From: Gemmatimonas sp.
Lineage (GTDB): Bacteria; Gemmatimonadota; Gemmatimonadetes; Gemmatimonadales; Gemmatimonadaceae
Direction of reading: 5' to 3'
Assembly: GCA_011390885.1 (NCBI GenBank)
Contig: JAABRO010000062.1
Span: 62,001 to 126,000, forward strand
DNA: 64,000 nt
The translations under genes and the position numbers were made by a program. This document shows positions 1 through 11,413 of this stretch, one piece after another. The number at the start of each line of letters is the position of its first letter. Position 1 is the first letter of the stretch. A model generated the notes under the pieces. The model was not told the DNA's origin and searched no databases. It worked only from the letters and a program-made list of their open reading frames with translations.

Positions 1-384
1 ACGCTCGGCCGGCTGGCCTGGCACATCGCGCAGTCCATTCCCGAAATGCTCGCGCGCACCGGACTGCACGTGACGGGACCGGGCGAGCACGATCCCGTGC
101 CCGCGACCGCCGCCGAGATCGCCGGCGCCTACCGCACGGCCGCGGCCTCGCTCGCCGAGCAGCTCCGAACGCACTGGACCGACGCCACGCTCGAGGAGAC
201 CGACGACATGTACGGCGAGCGCTGGTCGCGCGGGCGCACGCTCGACGTGCTGCTCATGCACCAGGCGCACCACCGCGGGCAGCTCACCGTGCTCATGCGG
301 CAGGCCGGCCTGCCAGTGGCCGGCGTGTACGGCCCGTCGCTCGAGGAGTGGGACGAGACCGGGATGGAGCCGCCGGCGATCTGA
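1..384 (+). CDS. DinB-family protein (5'-truncated by window edge)
   Basis: The reading frame is open from the first base and ends with TGA at 382-384, so the start lies outside the window. The visible 127 residues carry the DinB/YfiT-type pattern of metal-ligand histidines: a WHIAQS segment at the start and an HQAHHRGQL segment near residue 88. DinB proteins are four-helix-bundle enzymes, several of them metal-dependent thiol (mycothiol or bacillithiol) transferases, but most members have no assigned substrate. It is followed by a convergent operon, so its function cannot be read from neighbours. The family call is good; the activity is unknown. Confidence 0.85.
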   Translation, partial: TLGRLAWHIAQSIPEMLARTGLHVTGPGEHDPVPATAAEIAGAYRTAAASLAEQLRTHWTDATLEETDDMYGERWSRGRTLDVLLMHQAHHRGQLTVLMRQAGLPVAGVYGPSLEEWDETGMEPPAI

Positions 385-404
385 CGACGGCCGGCAGGGC
401 CGCG

Positions 405-809
405 TCAGTCCGGCAGCACCGCCGTAACCTCCAGCTCCACGACCGCACCGGGCTCCACGAGTCCCGCCACCTGCACCGCGCTCATCGCGGGGTAGTGTCG
501 TCCCATGAGGTCGCGGTACACCTGCCCGATCTCGCGCCCCGACGCGCGATACGCGGCGAGGTCGGTGAGGTACCAGGTGAGGCGCACCACGTGCTCCGGG
601 CCTGCGCCTGCTTCTGCGAGCACGGCCAGCGCGTTGCGCAGCGCCTGTGCCGTCTGCTCCACGACACCGGGCCCCACCAGCCGCTGCTCGGCATCCCACC
701 CGATCTGACCGGCCACGAACAGCTGCGTGCCACGCGCGGCCATGCCGTTCGCGTAGCCGCGCGGCGGCGGCCAGCCGGCCGGCTGCAGGATCCGGTGGGG
801 CGTGCTCAT
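405..809 (-). CDS. RidA/YjgF-family protein of the aminobenzoyl-CoA operon
   Basis: 134 aa, the normal length of the RidA (YjgF/UK114) family. RidA proteins hydrolyse reactive enamine/imine intermediates, releasing ammonia. It is the last gene of the operon, and its ATG overlaps the stop of the CoA ligase by 4 nt (806-809), indicating translational coupling. The Arg that binds the substrate carboxylate in classical RidA (the R of a P-A-R motif) is Met here, in the [10 protein letters not shown] segment near residue 108. It is therefore probably not a general 2-aminoacrylate deaminase. A role in deamination or hydrolysis of the non-aromatic amino-CoA intermediate is inferred from position only. 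RidA-like proteins are known from the Azoarcus evansii 2-aminobenzoate clusters. Confidence 0.85.
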   Translation of the reverse strand: MSTPHRILQPAGWPPPRGYANGMAARGTQLFVAGQIGWDAEQRLVGPGVVEQTAQALRNALAVLAEAGAGPEHVVRLTWYLTDLAAYRASGREIGQVYRDLMGRHYPAMSAVQVAGLVEPGAVVELEVTAVLPD

Positions 810-2476
810 GCATCCTCCCGCAGGCGATAACGCTGCAGCTTGCCGGTGTCGGTCTTCGGCAGCGCCGCCACGAAGGCGACGAGCCGCGGGTACTTGTACG
901 GGGCGATCGTGGCCTTCACGTGGTCCTGCAGCGCGCGCACGAGCGCGTCCGACGGATCGTAGCCGGGGCGCAGCACCACGAACGCCTTCACGGCCTGCCC
1001 GCGCTCCTCGTCGGGCACGCCCACGACAGCGCACTCGGCCACCGCTTCGTGCGCGAGCACGGCCGCCTCCACCTCCGGCGCGCCGATGTTGTAGCCGCTC
1101 GAGATGATCAGGTCGTCCGTGCGCGCCTTGAAGTACACGTAACCGTCCGCGTCCATCACGGCGGCGTCCCCGGTGAGGTTCCAGCCCCGCTGCACGTAGG
1201 CGCGCTGCCGGTCGTCGGCGAGGTAGCGGCAACCCGTGGGGCCGCGCACCGCGAGGCGCCCCACCGTACCCGCCGGCACCGGCGCGAGCGCGTCATCGAG
1301 GATTGCCACCTCGTAGCCCGGCACCGCCCTGCCGATCGCCCCCGCGCGCACGTCGGCACCCGAGGCGGCGATGAAGATGTGGATGAGCTCCGTGGCCCCG
1401 ATGCCGTCGAGCATCTCGACACCCGTGGTCTCGCGCCAGAGCGTGCGCGTGGCATCGGGCAGCGCCTCGCCCGCCGACACGGACTGCCGCAGCGACGACG
1501 TGTCGAACGCGCCCGGCCGCTGCTGCAGCACGATCCCCATGTGCCGGTAGAACGTGGGTGCGGTGCAGGTGATCGTGGCGCGCGTGGCCGCGATCGCACC
1601 GAGCAGCTGCTCCGGCGTCACTTTCTCCACCAGCACCGTGGAGCCGCGCACCGCCATCGGGAAGCAGAGCAGCCCGCCCAGCCCGAAGGTGAACGCGAGT
1701 GGCGGCGTGCCAATGCACCGGTCGTCGCGGCCGATGCGCAGCACCTGCTTCGCGAAGCCGTCGCACATGATGAGCACGTCACGATGGAAGTGCAGGCATC
1801 CCTTGGGCTCGCCCGTCGTGCCGCTCGTGAACGCGATGAGGCACACGTCGTCCTGCGAGGTGGCCACCGCCGTGAACGGTGCGTCGTGCATCGTCATGCG
1901 CGCGTCGAGGTCGGCCGGGTGGTCACCGCCCCACGACAGCATCGCCACCGGCGGCGCATGCGCGCCCCGCTCGGCGTTCACCGCATGCACCGCCGTCTCG
2001 AGCTCGTCAGCGAGGCGCGCGTCGGTGAGCGCGTGGCTCACGCGTGCCTTGCGCATCACGACCGCCAGCTCCACCGCGCGCAGCATGGGCATGGTGGTGA
2101 CCGCGATCGCGCCGGCCTTGAGCACGGCGAACCACGCCGCCGCGAGCCGCGGACCGTTGTAGCCACGCAGCAGCACGCGCGTCCCGGGGCGCACGCCGTC
2201 GGCCACGAGCACATGCGCGATCGCATCGGCGTCACGCTGCAGCGCCGCGTACGTGACCTCGCGCCAGCCCCCGGCGCCATCGGGGCTCACGATCGCGACG
2301 CGATCGCCGTCGCCGTCCGCGACGGCGCGGTCGAGCAGCACCTCGGCGGCGTTGCAGCGCGGCGGGTACACATACGGCGGCTCGAGGCGCAGCACCGGCC
2401 ACTCGTGCGGCGGCGGCAGGTGATCGCGCGCGAACGAATCGGCGTGCGCGCTGGGCAGCAGCGACGGCGCACTCAT
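806..2476 (-). CDS. abmG: 2-aminobenzoate-CoA ligase-like acyl-CoA synthetase
   Basis: 556 aa ANL-superfamily (AMP-dependent) acyl-CoA ligase. It has the P-loop-like [12 protein letters not shown] motif near residues 235-246, a [12 protein letters not shown]5-type motif, a [19 protein letters not shown] segment (A8 hinge) and the C-terminal Lys in [11 protein letters not shown] (A10). The family makes acyl-adenylates and then aryl-CoA thioesters; benzoate-type ligases have this length. The call as 2-aminobenzoate (anthranilate) CoA ligase rests mainly on the fused monooxygenase/reductase gene in the same operon; a salicylate or related ligase is the main alternative. It lies 51 nt behind the acyl-CoA dehydrogenase gene and overlaps the RidA-like gene by 4 nt. 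Confidence 0.78.
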   Translation of the reverse strand: MSAPSLLPSAHADSFARDHLPPPHEWPVLRLEPPYVYPPRCNAAEVLLDRAVADGDGDRVAIVSPDGAGGWREVTYAALQRDADAIAHVLVADGVRPGTRVLLRGYNGPRLAAAWFAVLKAGAIAVTTMPMLRAVELAVVMRKARVSHALTDARLADELETAVHAVNAERGAHAPPVAMLSWGGDHPADLDARMTMHDAPFTAVATSQDDVCLIAFTSGTTGEPKGCLHFHRDVLIMCDGFAKQVLRIGRDDRCIGTPPLAFTFGLGGLLCFPMAVRGSTVLVEKVTPEQLLGAIAATRATITCTAPTFYRHMGIVLQQRPGAFDTSSLRQSVSAGEALPDATRTLWRETTGVEMLDGIGATELIHIFIAASGADVRAGAIGRAVPGYEVAILDDALAPVPAGTVGRLAVRGPTGCRYLADDRQRAYVQRGWNLTGDAAVMDADGYVYFKARTDDLIISSGYNIGAPEVEAAVLAHEAVAECAVVGVPDEERGQAVKAFVVLRPGYDPSDALVRALQDHVKATIAPYKYPRLVAFVAALPKTDTGKLQRYRLREDA

Positions 2477-2527
2477 GGCCGGCGGCCCGACATGGCGAAC
2501 GTCCGCGTGATCACGCGCATGCCTGGC

Positions 2528-3733
2528 TCACTCCACGGTGCGGCGGGCCGCCTTCACGGCCTCGCGTCCGATGATGAGGCGCTGCACCTCACTGGCCCCC
2601 TCGTAGATGCGCAGCGCGCGAATCTCGCGGTACAGCCGTTCCACCACCTGTCCCTGCTGCACCCCGCGACCGCCGTGCATCTGCACGGCCTGGTCGATGA
2701 TGCGCTGCGCACCCTCGGTCGCCGCCAGCTTCGCCATGGCCGCCTCGCTCGTCGCGCGCGGGTCACCCGCGACATCGCGCTGCCACGCTGCACGCGCCGT
2801 GAGCAGCGCCGCGCCATCGAACTCCGTGCACAGGTCACCGAGCGTGGCCTGCGTGAGGGGCAGCTCCGACATGCTCGCACCGAACAGCTGGCGCGTGGTG
2901 ACATGGGCGAGCGCCTCGTCGAGGGCGCGGCGCGCGAAGCCGAGCGCTGCGGCCGCGACCGACGTGCGGAAGATGTCGAGCGTGCGCATCGCCAGCTTGA
3001 ACCCGTCGCCCTCGGGCCCCAGCCGGTGGCTATCGGGTACCCAGCACCCCTCGAATCGCAGCGTGGCCAGCGGATGCGGCGCGATGACGTCGAGCCGCTC
3101 GGCGATGACGAGACCGGGCGTGTCGGCCGGCACGAGGAACGCGCTCATGCCGCGCGCGCCGGTGGACGCGGCGTCACTGCGCGCGATCACGCAGTAGAAA
3201 TCGGCGATGCCGCCATTCGAGATCCACGTCTTGGTGCCGTCGAGCACCCACGCCTCGCCGTCGCGGCGCGCGCTCGTGCTGAGCGCGCCGACATCCGAAC
3301 CCGCATCGGGCTCCGAGAGCGCGAACGCGGCAATCGCCTCCCCACGCGACACGCGCGGCAGCCACGCGTCGCGCAGCGCGTCGCTTCCCGCGAGCATGAG
3401 CGGCCCCGAGCCGAGTCCCTGCATCGCGAAGGCGAAGTCGACGAGACCGTCGTGCCAGGCGAGCACCTCGCGAACCACGCACAGCGACCGGCTGTCGAGC
3501 ACCTCGCGTTCGCCGCCCCACGCGCGCGGCACCGCGTGGCGCAGCCACCCCGCCTCGCCCAGGCGCGCAACCCACGTGCGTGTGGCGGCATCGGCGTCGT
3601 GATGATCGACCGGCGGCTGCGCGGTACACCAGGCATCGAGCTCGCGAGCGAGCGCGCGATGTTCGTCGTCGAAGAACGGCAGCGCGAGGCGACGCGCGAA
3701 GGCCCGTGCGGTGCCGCGCGACCGTGTGCTCAC
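2528..3733 (-). CDS. Acyl-CoA dehydrogenase family protein
   Basis: 401 aa, a full-length acyl-CoA dehydrogenase with N-terminal helical domain, middle beta domain ([15 protein letters not shown] and [14 protein letters not shown], near residues 145 and 175) and C-terminal helical domain. The C-terminal [15 protein letters not shown] carries the Glu usually acting as catalytic base. These FAD enzymes introduce the alpha-beta double bond in acyl-CoAs, passing electrons to ETF. Start is GTG at 3733, one nucleotide after the stop of the upstream hydratase gene. In this operon it likely acts on the reduced, ring-opened or alicyclic CoA ester made after the monooxygenase/reductase step; the exact substrate is inference. 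Confidence 0.88.
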   Translation of the reverse strand: MSTRSRGTARAFARRLALPFFDDEHRALARELDAWCTAQPPVDHHDADAATRTWVARLGEAGWLRHAVPRAWGGEREVLDSRSLCVVREVLAWHDGLVDFAFAMQGLGSGPLMLAGSDALRDAWLPRVSRGEAIAAFALSEPDAGSDVGALSTSARRDGEAWVLDGTKTWISNGGIADFYCVIARSDAASTGARGMSAFLVPADTPGLVIAERLDVIAPHPLATLRFEGCWVPDSHRLGPEGDGFKLAMRTLDIFRTSVAAAALGFARRALDEALAHVTTRQLFGASMSELPLTQATLGDLCTEFDGAALLTARAAWQRDVAGDPRATSEAAMAKLAATEGAQRIIDQAVQMHGGRGVQQGQVVERLYREIRALRIYEGASEVQRLIIGREAVKAARRTVE

Positions 3734-3734
3734 G

Positions 3735-4583
3735 TCAGTTGCCCTCGAACACGGGCGTGGTCCTCGCCGCGAACGCCTCGAAGGCGCGGCGGAAGTCGGC
3801 GGTCTGCATGCACAGCGCCTGCGCCTGCGCCTCCATCTCGATCGCCTGCTCCACCGACACGCTCCACTCCTGCTGCAGCATGGTCTTGGTCATGGCGTGT
3901 GCGAACGTGGGCCCCTTGGCGAGCGTCGTCGCGAGCGCGATGGCCTCGCCTTCGAGCGCGTCGGCGGACACGAGCCGGTTGAAGAAGCCCCACCGCTCCC
4001 CCTCCTCGGCACTCATGCTGCGGCCGGTGTAGAGCAGCTCGGCGGCGCGCCCCTGCCCGATGAGGCGCGGCAGGATGGCGCAGGCGCCCATGTCGCAGCC
4101 GGCCAGCCCCACGCGCGTGAACAGGAACGCCGTGCGCGCCGCCGGCGTAGCGAGCCGCAGGTCGGACGCCATGGCGAGAATGGCCCCCGCACCGGCCGCC
4201 ACGCCATCGACGGCGGCGATGATCGGCTGCGGACAGGCGCGCATGGCCTTCACGAGGTCGCCCGTGAGGCGGGTGAAGGCCAGCAGCTCCGGCGTGGCCA
4301 TGCGCGTGAGCGGCTCGATGATCTCGAACACGTCGCCGCCCGAGCAGAAGTTCCCACCGGCGCCGGTGAGCACGACGGCGCGCACATCCTCCGCGTACAC
4401 GAGGTCGCGAAAGAGGTCGCGCAGCTCCGCGTACGACGCGAAGGTGAGCGGGTTCTTGCGCTCGGGGCGATCGAGGGTGATCACGGCCACCGCGCCGTGC
4501 GCCTCGGTGCGCCAGCGCACGTGCACGGGCGTGCGCTCGGCCATGCGCGTGCGCATGGCGGTCATCGCGTCGGGCGGGGTCAC
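3735..4583 (-). CDS. Enoyl-CoA hydratase/isomerase family protein
   Basis: 282 aa crotonase-fold protein. It contains the oxyanion-hole segments [17 protein letters not shown] (near residue 95) and [19 protein letters not shown] (near residue 145), which polarise the CoA thioester carbonyl. Crotonases hydrate, isomerise or hydrolytically open CoA esters. Its ATG overlaps the stop of the MarR gene by 4 nt (4580-4583) and its stop nearly abuts the acyl-CoA dehydrogenase start, so it is clearly co-transcribed. The probable role is hydration or ring opening in the beta-oxidation-like lower part of the pathway. Confidence 0.88.
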   Translation of the reverse strand: MTPPDAMTAMRTRMAERTPVHVRWRTEAHGAVAVITLDRPERKNPLTFASYAELRDLFRDLVYAEDVRAVVLTGAGGNFCSGGDVFEIIEPLTRMATPELLAFTRLTGDLVKAMRACPQPIIAAVDGVAAGAGAILAMASDLRLATPAARTAFLFTRVGLAGCDMGACAILPRLIGQGRAAELLYTGRSMSAEEGERWGFFNRLVSADALEGEAIALATTLAKGPTFAHAMTKTMLQQEWSVSVEQAIEMEAQAQALCMQTADFRRAFEAFAARTTPVFEGN

Positions 4584-5044
4584 GGTGAATCCTCCAGGTG
4601 GGCGACGTGCTGCTTGAGCGTGCCGAGATGCACGGCGAGCGCCTCACGCGCAGCCACCGGCATCCCGGCGAAGAGTTCGGCCACCCACTGCTCGTGCGCG
4701 CGCGCCATCTCGGCGAAGTGCGCGCGACCACGCGGCGTGAGGCGCACCACGATGCCGCGTCCGTCGTGCGTGGCCCGCGTGCGCGAGACGAGCCCCTCGC
4801 GCACGAGCGATGTCACGAGCCAGGTCACGTTGCCGTTCGTCACGAGCAGCCGGTCGGCGAGTTCGGTCATGCGCAGTCCGGCGGGCGCGCGGTCGAGCTG
4901 GGCCAGCAGGTCGAAGCGCGGCAGCGTGCTGCCGAAGTCGCGCTTGAGCGACGCGGCGAGCCGGCGCTCGATGCGCGCGCTCGTGGACACGAGCCGCAGC
5001 CAGAGTCGGAGCGCGTCCTGCGCGGGAGCAGCGACGTCAGCCAA
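4580..5044 (-). CDS. MarR-family transcriptional regulator
   Basis: 154 aa with a central winged helix-turn-helix (about residues 35-110), including [19 protein letters not shown] as recognition region and [14 protein letters not shown] as wing. MarR dimers usually repress a divergent or own operon and release DNA when an aromatic acid or its CoA ester binds. It is encoded inside the operon, overlapping the SDR gene by 8 nt and the hydratase by 4 nt, so it would be autoregulated together with the catabolic genes. The likely target is the 8257-8517 intergenic region, but I found no clear operator there. The ligand is inferred to be the aromatic acid or its CoA thioester. Confidence 0.88.
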   Translation of the reverse strand: MADVAAPAQDALRLWLRLVSTSARIERRLAASLKRDFGSTLPRFDLLAQLDRAPAGLRMTELADRLLVTNGNVTWLVTSLVREGLVSRTRATHDGRGIVVRLTPRGRAHFAEMARAHEQWVAELFAGMPVAAREALAVHLGTLKQHVAHLEDSP

Positions 5045-5804
5045 GTTCGCCTCCGGCCACCGCGATGGCCTGCCCCGTGATCGCCGACGCTCCCGTGCTA
5101 CACAACCAGCGCACCGCGTCGGCCACCTCGTCGGGGCGCACGAGGCGTCCTTGCGGGTTCGACGCGGTCAGCGCGGCGACGGCCTGCTCCTCCGTGCGCC
5201 CCGTGGTGCGCACGATGCGCGCGACGCTGTCGGCCACGAGGTCGGTGTCGGTGAAGCCGGGGCAGACCGCGTTCACGGTGACGCCGCTCGCCGCCGTCTC
5301 GCGCGCGAGCGCACGCACGAGCCCCACCACCGCATGCTTGGCCGCCACGTACGCCGTCACGTACGGATAGCCCGTCAGCCCGGCGGTGCTGGCCACCATC
5401 ACCACGCGACCGGAACGCGCGGACACCATCGCCGGCAGCACGGCCTGCGTCACGTGCACCGCGCCCATCAGGTTCACGTCGAGCATGCGCTGCCAGAGCG
5501 ACGCATCGCTCTTCGCGAACGACGCACTCTCGGCGGCCCCCGCGTTGTTCACGGCCATGGTGACGGGACCGAAGGCCTGCACGGCCTCCGCGACCGCCTC
5601 GCGCACCGCGTCTGCATCGGTCACGGACGCGACCACGACCTGGGCGCGCCCCGGGAGCGCGGCGGCCGCCTGCTCGCCTGCGGCGCGATCACGGACGAGC
5701 AGCGTGACGTCGGCGCCGGCGACGGACAGCGTGTGTGCAATGGCCGCGCCGATGCCACGGTTCGCGCCGGTGACCAGCGCGTGCGAGCCCACGAGCGTGC
5801 TCAC
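5037..5804 (-). CDS. Short-chain dehydrogenase/reductase (3-hydroxyacyl-CoA dehydrogenase-like)
   Basis: 255 aa if the GTG at 5804 is the start; this gives the normal SDR length and places the TGANRGIG NAD(P)-binding motif at residues 12-19. NNAG lies near residue 86, and the catalytic Ser139-Tyr152-xxx-Lys156 triad is intact. Classical SDRs of this size oxidise hydroxyacyl-CoA or alcohol substrates with NAD(P). It sits 46 nt downstream of the monooxygenase/reductase gene and overlaps the MarR gene. In the aminobenzoyl-CoA setting it most likely oxidises the 3-hydroxyacyl-CoA made by the hydratase. Confidence 0.85.
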   Translation of the reverse strand: MSTLVGSHALVTGANRGIGAAIAHTLSVAGADVTLLVRDRAAGEQAAAALPGRAQVVVASVTDADAVREAVAEAVQAFGPVTMAVNNAGAAESASFAKSDASLWQRMLDVNLMGAVHVTQAVLPAMVSARSGRVVMVASTAGLTGYPYVTAYVAAKHAVVGLVRALARETAASGVTVNAVCPGFTDTDLVADSVARIVRTTGRTEEQAVAALTASNPQGRLVRPDEVADAVRWLCSTGASAITGQAIAVAGGELG

Positions 5805-5850
5805 CGCGCACCGCCTCGCGCATGATCGCGCGCCGAGCGCTTCGGCCCGC

Positions 5851-8256
<2,406 letters not shown>

Positions 8257-8517
8257 GCCCCGCCCCCGCCCGATGTGGCGCTGCCGGCGGTCGCGTGGCG
8301 GTGGGCCACGCGCCGGAGCCGGCGCTCCGGCAGACTTACCACGCGATTCTTCAAGTTGCAAGGAGTGCCGCGCCGACGCGGCGCGGGTTCGCCGCGGGTT
8401 CAGCATCCCTGCGCTGCGGTCGACACTGGGGTGTGCACCATTGCGACAGCCGGAGTCGGCCGTCCCGGACACCGAAGAGCCGGGCGCTGAATCGGCTCGC
8501 CACTCCCTCACCGATCG
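8257..8517. promoter_or_regulatory. Divergent intergenic region between the aromatic-CoA operon and the diguanylate cyclase
   Basis: 261 bp between two divergently transcribed genes, so it must hold both promoters. An AT-richer patch at 8330-8362 is the most promoter-like segment for the minus-strand operon. No convincing MarR palindrome was found by eye, so operator placement is left open. Confidence 0.5.
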
Positions 8518-9588
8518 ATGACCGCGATGCCGCTGTCTGCAGGATTGCCCGAGCGCCCCACCGAGTCGCGGCTGACCAGTCCGTCGCGCTTGGCGGCGCT
8601 CGAGGCCACCGGACTGCTCGACGGGCGCGCGAACGACGTGCTCGATCGCATCACGCGCCTCGCCACGCGCGTGCTCGGCGTGCCGGTCAGTCTGGCCTCG
8701 CTCGTGAGCGACCTCGCGCAGCACTTCCCGGGGCTGACGGGACTCGAGGGGTGGGCCGGCGCCGCGCGCTCCACGCCGCTGTCGCACTCGTACTGCCAGT
8801 ACGTGGTGCGGCACGGGGCACCGTTCATCGTGGAGGACGCGGCGCAGCACGCGCTCGTGCGGGACAATGGCGCGCGCGTCGACCTCGGCGTGACGGCGTA
8901 CGCCGGCGTGCCGCTGTGCACGGTCACGGGCGAGATCCTGGGCGCGTTCTGCGCGATCAGCACCGAGCCGCGCCGCTGGAGCACCGGCGACATCGAGACG
9001 CTCAGCGAGTTGGCGAGCATGGCGATGGCCGAAATCGAGCTGCGGCTCACCACGCGCGAGCTGCTCGCGGCCCACGACCGGCTGCTCGAGCAGCGTCGGC
9101 GCGACCCGCTCACCGGCCTGCGCAACCGCGAGGGATTTCTCGAGGCGAGCCACGACCGGCTGGCCGACGCGCGCCGCGACCGCACGCCGTGCGTGCTCGG
9201 CGTGTTCGAAGTCGACGACTTCCGGCTCGTGAACGCGGCGCACGGCTACGTCGCGGGTGATGCGGTGCTGCTCGAGGTCTCGACCATGCTCGCAGCGACG
9301 TTCCGCGACGACGACCTCGTGGCGCGCACTGGCAGCGACGAGTTCACCGTGCTCGTCTCGCACGCCACGACCGCCGACGTGCCGTTCATCGCGGCGCGGC
9401 TCGAGGCGGCGCTCGACGTACACAATGCCTCGCCGTCACGCGAGCACCGGCTGTCGCTCTCGACCGGCTACGCCGAGTGGGACCCGGCGATGCCCGTCTC
9501 GACCACGACGCTGCTGCAGCAGGCGGACGCCGAACTGCACGTGCAGCGCACCGCGGTCCGGAACGCCGACGGGGCCCGCCTCGCCTGA
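8518..9588 (+). CDS. GAF-domain diguanylate cyclase (GSDEF variant)
   Basis: 356 aa. Residues about 35-175 form a GAF sensory domain; residues about 190-350 form a GGDEF domain. The signature DPLTGLRNREGF starts at residue 196 and the substrate-site EVDDFRLVNAAHG starts at 231. The active-site loop reads GSDEF (272-276) instead of GGDEF, a conservative change tolerated in some active cyclases. An RxxD inhibitory I-site (residues 263-266) lies exactly five residues before it, so product inhibition by c-di-GMP is plausible. There is no signal peptide or membrane segment, so a cytoplasmic sensor is likely. It lies divergent to the aromatic-CoA operon; a functional link is not shown. The ATG at 8518 lacks a clear Shine-Dalgarno; ATG 8527 is an alternative. 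Confidence 0.88.
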   Translation: MTAMPLSAGLPERPTESRLTSPSRLAALEATGLLDGRANDVLDRITRLATRVLGVPVSLASLVSDLAQHFPGLTGLEGWAGAARSTPLSHSYCQYVVRHGAPFIVEDAAQHALVRDNGARVDLGVTAYAGVPLCTVTGEILGAFCAISTEPRRWSTGDIETLSELASMAMAEIELRLTTRELLAAHDRLLEQRRRDPLTGLRNREGFLEASHDRLADARRDRTPCVLGVFEVDDFRLVNAAHGYVAGDAVLLEVSTMLAATFRDDDLVARTGSDEFTVLVSHATTADVPFIAARLEAALDVHNASPSREHRLSLSTGYAEWDPAMPVSTTTLLQQADAELHVQRTAVRNADGARLA

Positions 9589-9604
9589 GCGAAGCGGGCC
9601 CCGT
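9569..9604 (+). terminator. GC-rich hairpin overlapping the diguanylate cyclase stop
   Basis: Perfect 11-bp inverted repeat (9569-9579 with 9594-9604) with a 14-nt loop that contains the TGA stop. It lies between two convergent genes, so it could terminate the plus-strand transcript. There is no run of T after it, so intrinsic termination is only plausible. Confidence 0.45.
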
Positions 9605-9643
9605 TGGTCTCGCGCGTGACGGATCGGCCGTGACCGCGGCGAC

Positions 9644-10810
9644 TCAGCGCCGCGCGACGGGCTCGAGGCGCACGATCGACGACGGGGTACCGTCGCGACT
9701 CTCGAACGCCACGTAGACGAAGCCGTCGGGCCCCTGGCGCACGTCGCGAATGCGCCCCTGTCCGCGCACGAGCACGTCGGCCAGTGCGACCTGCGTGCCG
9801 CTGCGCGTGAAGCGCGCGAGCTGCTCGCCTGCCAGCCCACCGGCGAAGATGCTGCCGTTCCACTCGGGGAACTTGTCGCCCGAGTACACCATGAGCCCCG
9901 AGACGGCGATCGACGGCACCCACACGTGGCGCGGCTGCTCCATGCCCTCGCGCATCGTGCCCGAATGGATGATCGCGCCGGTGCGGTAGTTCACGCCGTA
10001 GCCGATCACGGGCCAGCCGTAGTTCTTGCCGGCCTGGATCAGGTTGAGTTCGTCACCGCCCTGCGGGCCGTGCTCCGTGGCCCAGAGGTTGCCGTCGCGA
10101 TCGAAGGCGAGCCCCTGCGGGTTGCGATGGCCGAAGCTGAAGATCGAGCCCTTCGCGCCCACGCGGGCCACGAGCGGGTTGTCGGCCGGCACGCGTCCGT
10201 CGTCGTGGATGCGGTTGATCGTGCCGTGGTGGTTCGTCGGGTCCTGCGCCGGGTGCGCCTCGAGGTTGCCGGTGGGCGGCACCTGCCGGTCGCCGACGGT
10301 GATGTACAGCATGCCGTCGGGACCGAAGGCGAGGCGCGAACCGAAGTGGCCCGGCGCGCCGCGCGTATCGGCGAGGAACACCTCCGTCACGTCGGTGAGC
10401 TTGTCGTTCTCGAACTTGGCGCGGATCACCGCCGTGGTGGCCGCGTTGTTCTCACCGACCGGCTTGGAGAAGCTCAGGTACAGATAGCGATTCGTGGCGA
10501 ACTGCGGGTGCAGCACGATGTCGAGCAGGCCGCCCTGGCCGCGCGCGACCACCGCCGGCACACCGTCCACGGGCGTGGGGAGCAGCTGACCGCCACGCAC
10601 GATGCGCAGCCGGCCCGGGCGCTCGGTGACCAGCATGTCGCCACCGGGCAGGAAGGCCATGCCCCACGGGTTCACGAAGCCGCTGGCCACGGGGACCACG
10701 CGATAATCGTGCACGGTGGACTTGTAGACCGTGCCCTGCGCCGCCACGGGCTGAGCCAGCGGCACGGCCACCACGAACGCCGCCGCTGCGGCGAGAAAAT
10801 GACGCATCAT
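9644..10810 (-). CDS. PQQ-dependent soluble aldose sugar dehydrogenase-like protein, exported
   Basis: 388 aa with a clear Sec signal peptide (residues 1-25, ending ...PVAAQ). The mature part is a six-bladed GDH/YliI-type beta-propeller, with repeated segments such as NPWGMAFLPGGDMLVTERPG near residue 47, RGAPGHFGSRLAFGPDGMLY near 150 and SFGHRNPQGLAFDRDGNLW near 225. The His of GHFGSRL and the RNPQG motif are typical of PQQ-type aldose sugar dehydrogenases. Such periplasmic enzymes oxidise sugars and pass electrons to the respiratory chain, though many family members have no proven substrate. It stands alone between convergent and co-directional neighbours. Confidence 0.85.
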   Translation of the reverse strand: MMRHFLAAAAAFVVAVPLAQPVAAQGTVYKSTVHDYRVVPVASGFVNPWGMAFLPGGDMLVTERPGRLRIVRGGQLLPTPVDGVPAVVARGQGGLLDIVLHPQFATNRYLYLSFSKPVGENNAATTAVIRAKFENDKLTDVTEVFLADTRGAPGHFGSRLAFGPDGMLYITVGDRQVPPTGNLEAHPAQDPTNHHGTINRIHDDGRVPADNPLVARVGAKGSIFSFGHRNPQGLAFDRDGNLWATEHGPQGGDELNLIQAGKNYGWPVIGYGVNYRTGAIIHSGTMREGMEQPRHVWVPSIAVSGLMVYSGDKFPEWNGSIFAGGLAGEQLARFTRSGTQVALADVLVRGQGRIRDVRQGPDGFVYVAFESRDGTPSSIVRLEPVARR

Positions 10811-10904
10811 GTCCGGTTCCTCTCGATCGGGGATGAGCAGGAAACGTAGCAGGATCGGGAGGGGGTTTCACGGCCACGGGCCCCGGCCCCGGATGGCGCG
10901 CTCC

Positions 10905-11351
10905 TCAGTGCGCCGGACGCGTCTTCGCGAGCAGTGCCGGATCGAGCTCCAGCGCCTGCGCCAGCTCGCTGATCAGCGCCGTCTCGGCGTCATCGACGCT
11001 GCCGTCGGCCAGCGCCACCTCCCAGAGCAGCTCGGCCACCACCGTGCGCTGCGCCACGTCGTACTCCTGCACGAGCTGCGACGTGAAGACGAAGGCGCCG
11101 GCCGCATCGCGGCGCGCGCTGGCGGCCTCGGCCAGCAGGTGCTCGGCGTCGGCCGCGTGCACGCCGAACCACCGCTGGAGCATGCCGGTGATGCGGGAGC
11201 GCTCGAGCGCACTGAAGTGCCCGTCGGCGTTGGCGAGCTCGAGCAGCAGCGCACAGGCGGCCACCCGCACGTCGTGCGGATGGACGCGCGAATGGGCGCC
11301 CGGCGTGCCGGGCAGGCTGTCCTGAACGAGATGACGGAGGGCGTCGAGCAT
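10905..11351 (-). CDS. TerB-like (tellurite-resistance TerB fold) protein
   Basis: 148 aa all-helical protein. Two related segments carry the TerB-type acidic metal-site pattern: ANADGHFSALERSRI near residue 40 and ALADGSVDDAETALI near residue 115 (D-G-x-x-x-x-x-E). No other ter genes are nearby, so a tellurite phenotype should not be assumed. TerB-fold proteins are widespread helical, often membrane-stress-associated proteins. Function is unknown. Confidence 0.72.
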   Translation of the reverse strand: MLDALRHLVQDSLPGTPGAHSRVHPHDVRVAACALLLELANADGHFSALERSRITGMLQRWFGVHAADAEHLLAEAASARRDAAGAFVFTSQLVQEYDVAQRTVVAELLWEVALADGSVDDAETALISELAQALELDPALLAKTRPAH

Positions 11352-11413
11352 CGCGGCGCGGCGAGAGGTGGCGGGTCGGCGTCACGACGTCCTCGTCGTC
11401 GCGCCGCCGAATA

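Noticed and set aside
647-3982. Long plus-strand open frame (about 1100 codons) opposite the aromatic-CoA operon
   Set aside because: It is a by-product of GC-rich codon use: it is antisense to four well-supported genes and has an Arg/His/Ala-rich product with no recognisable domain. The same holds for the long antisense frames at 5386-8490, 19351-22326 and 53836-57066.
10905-11351. Tellurite resistance
   Set aside because: The gene has a TerB-like fold pattern, but no other ter genes are nearby, and the fold alone does not imply the phenotype.
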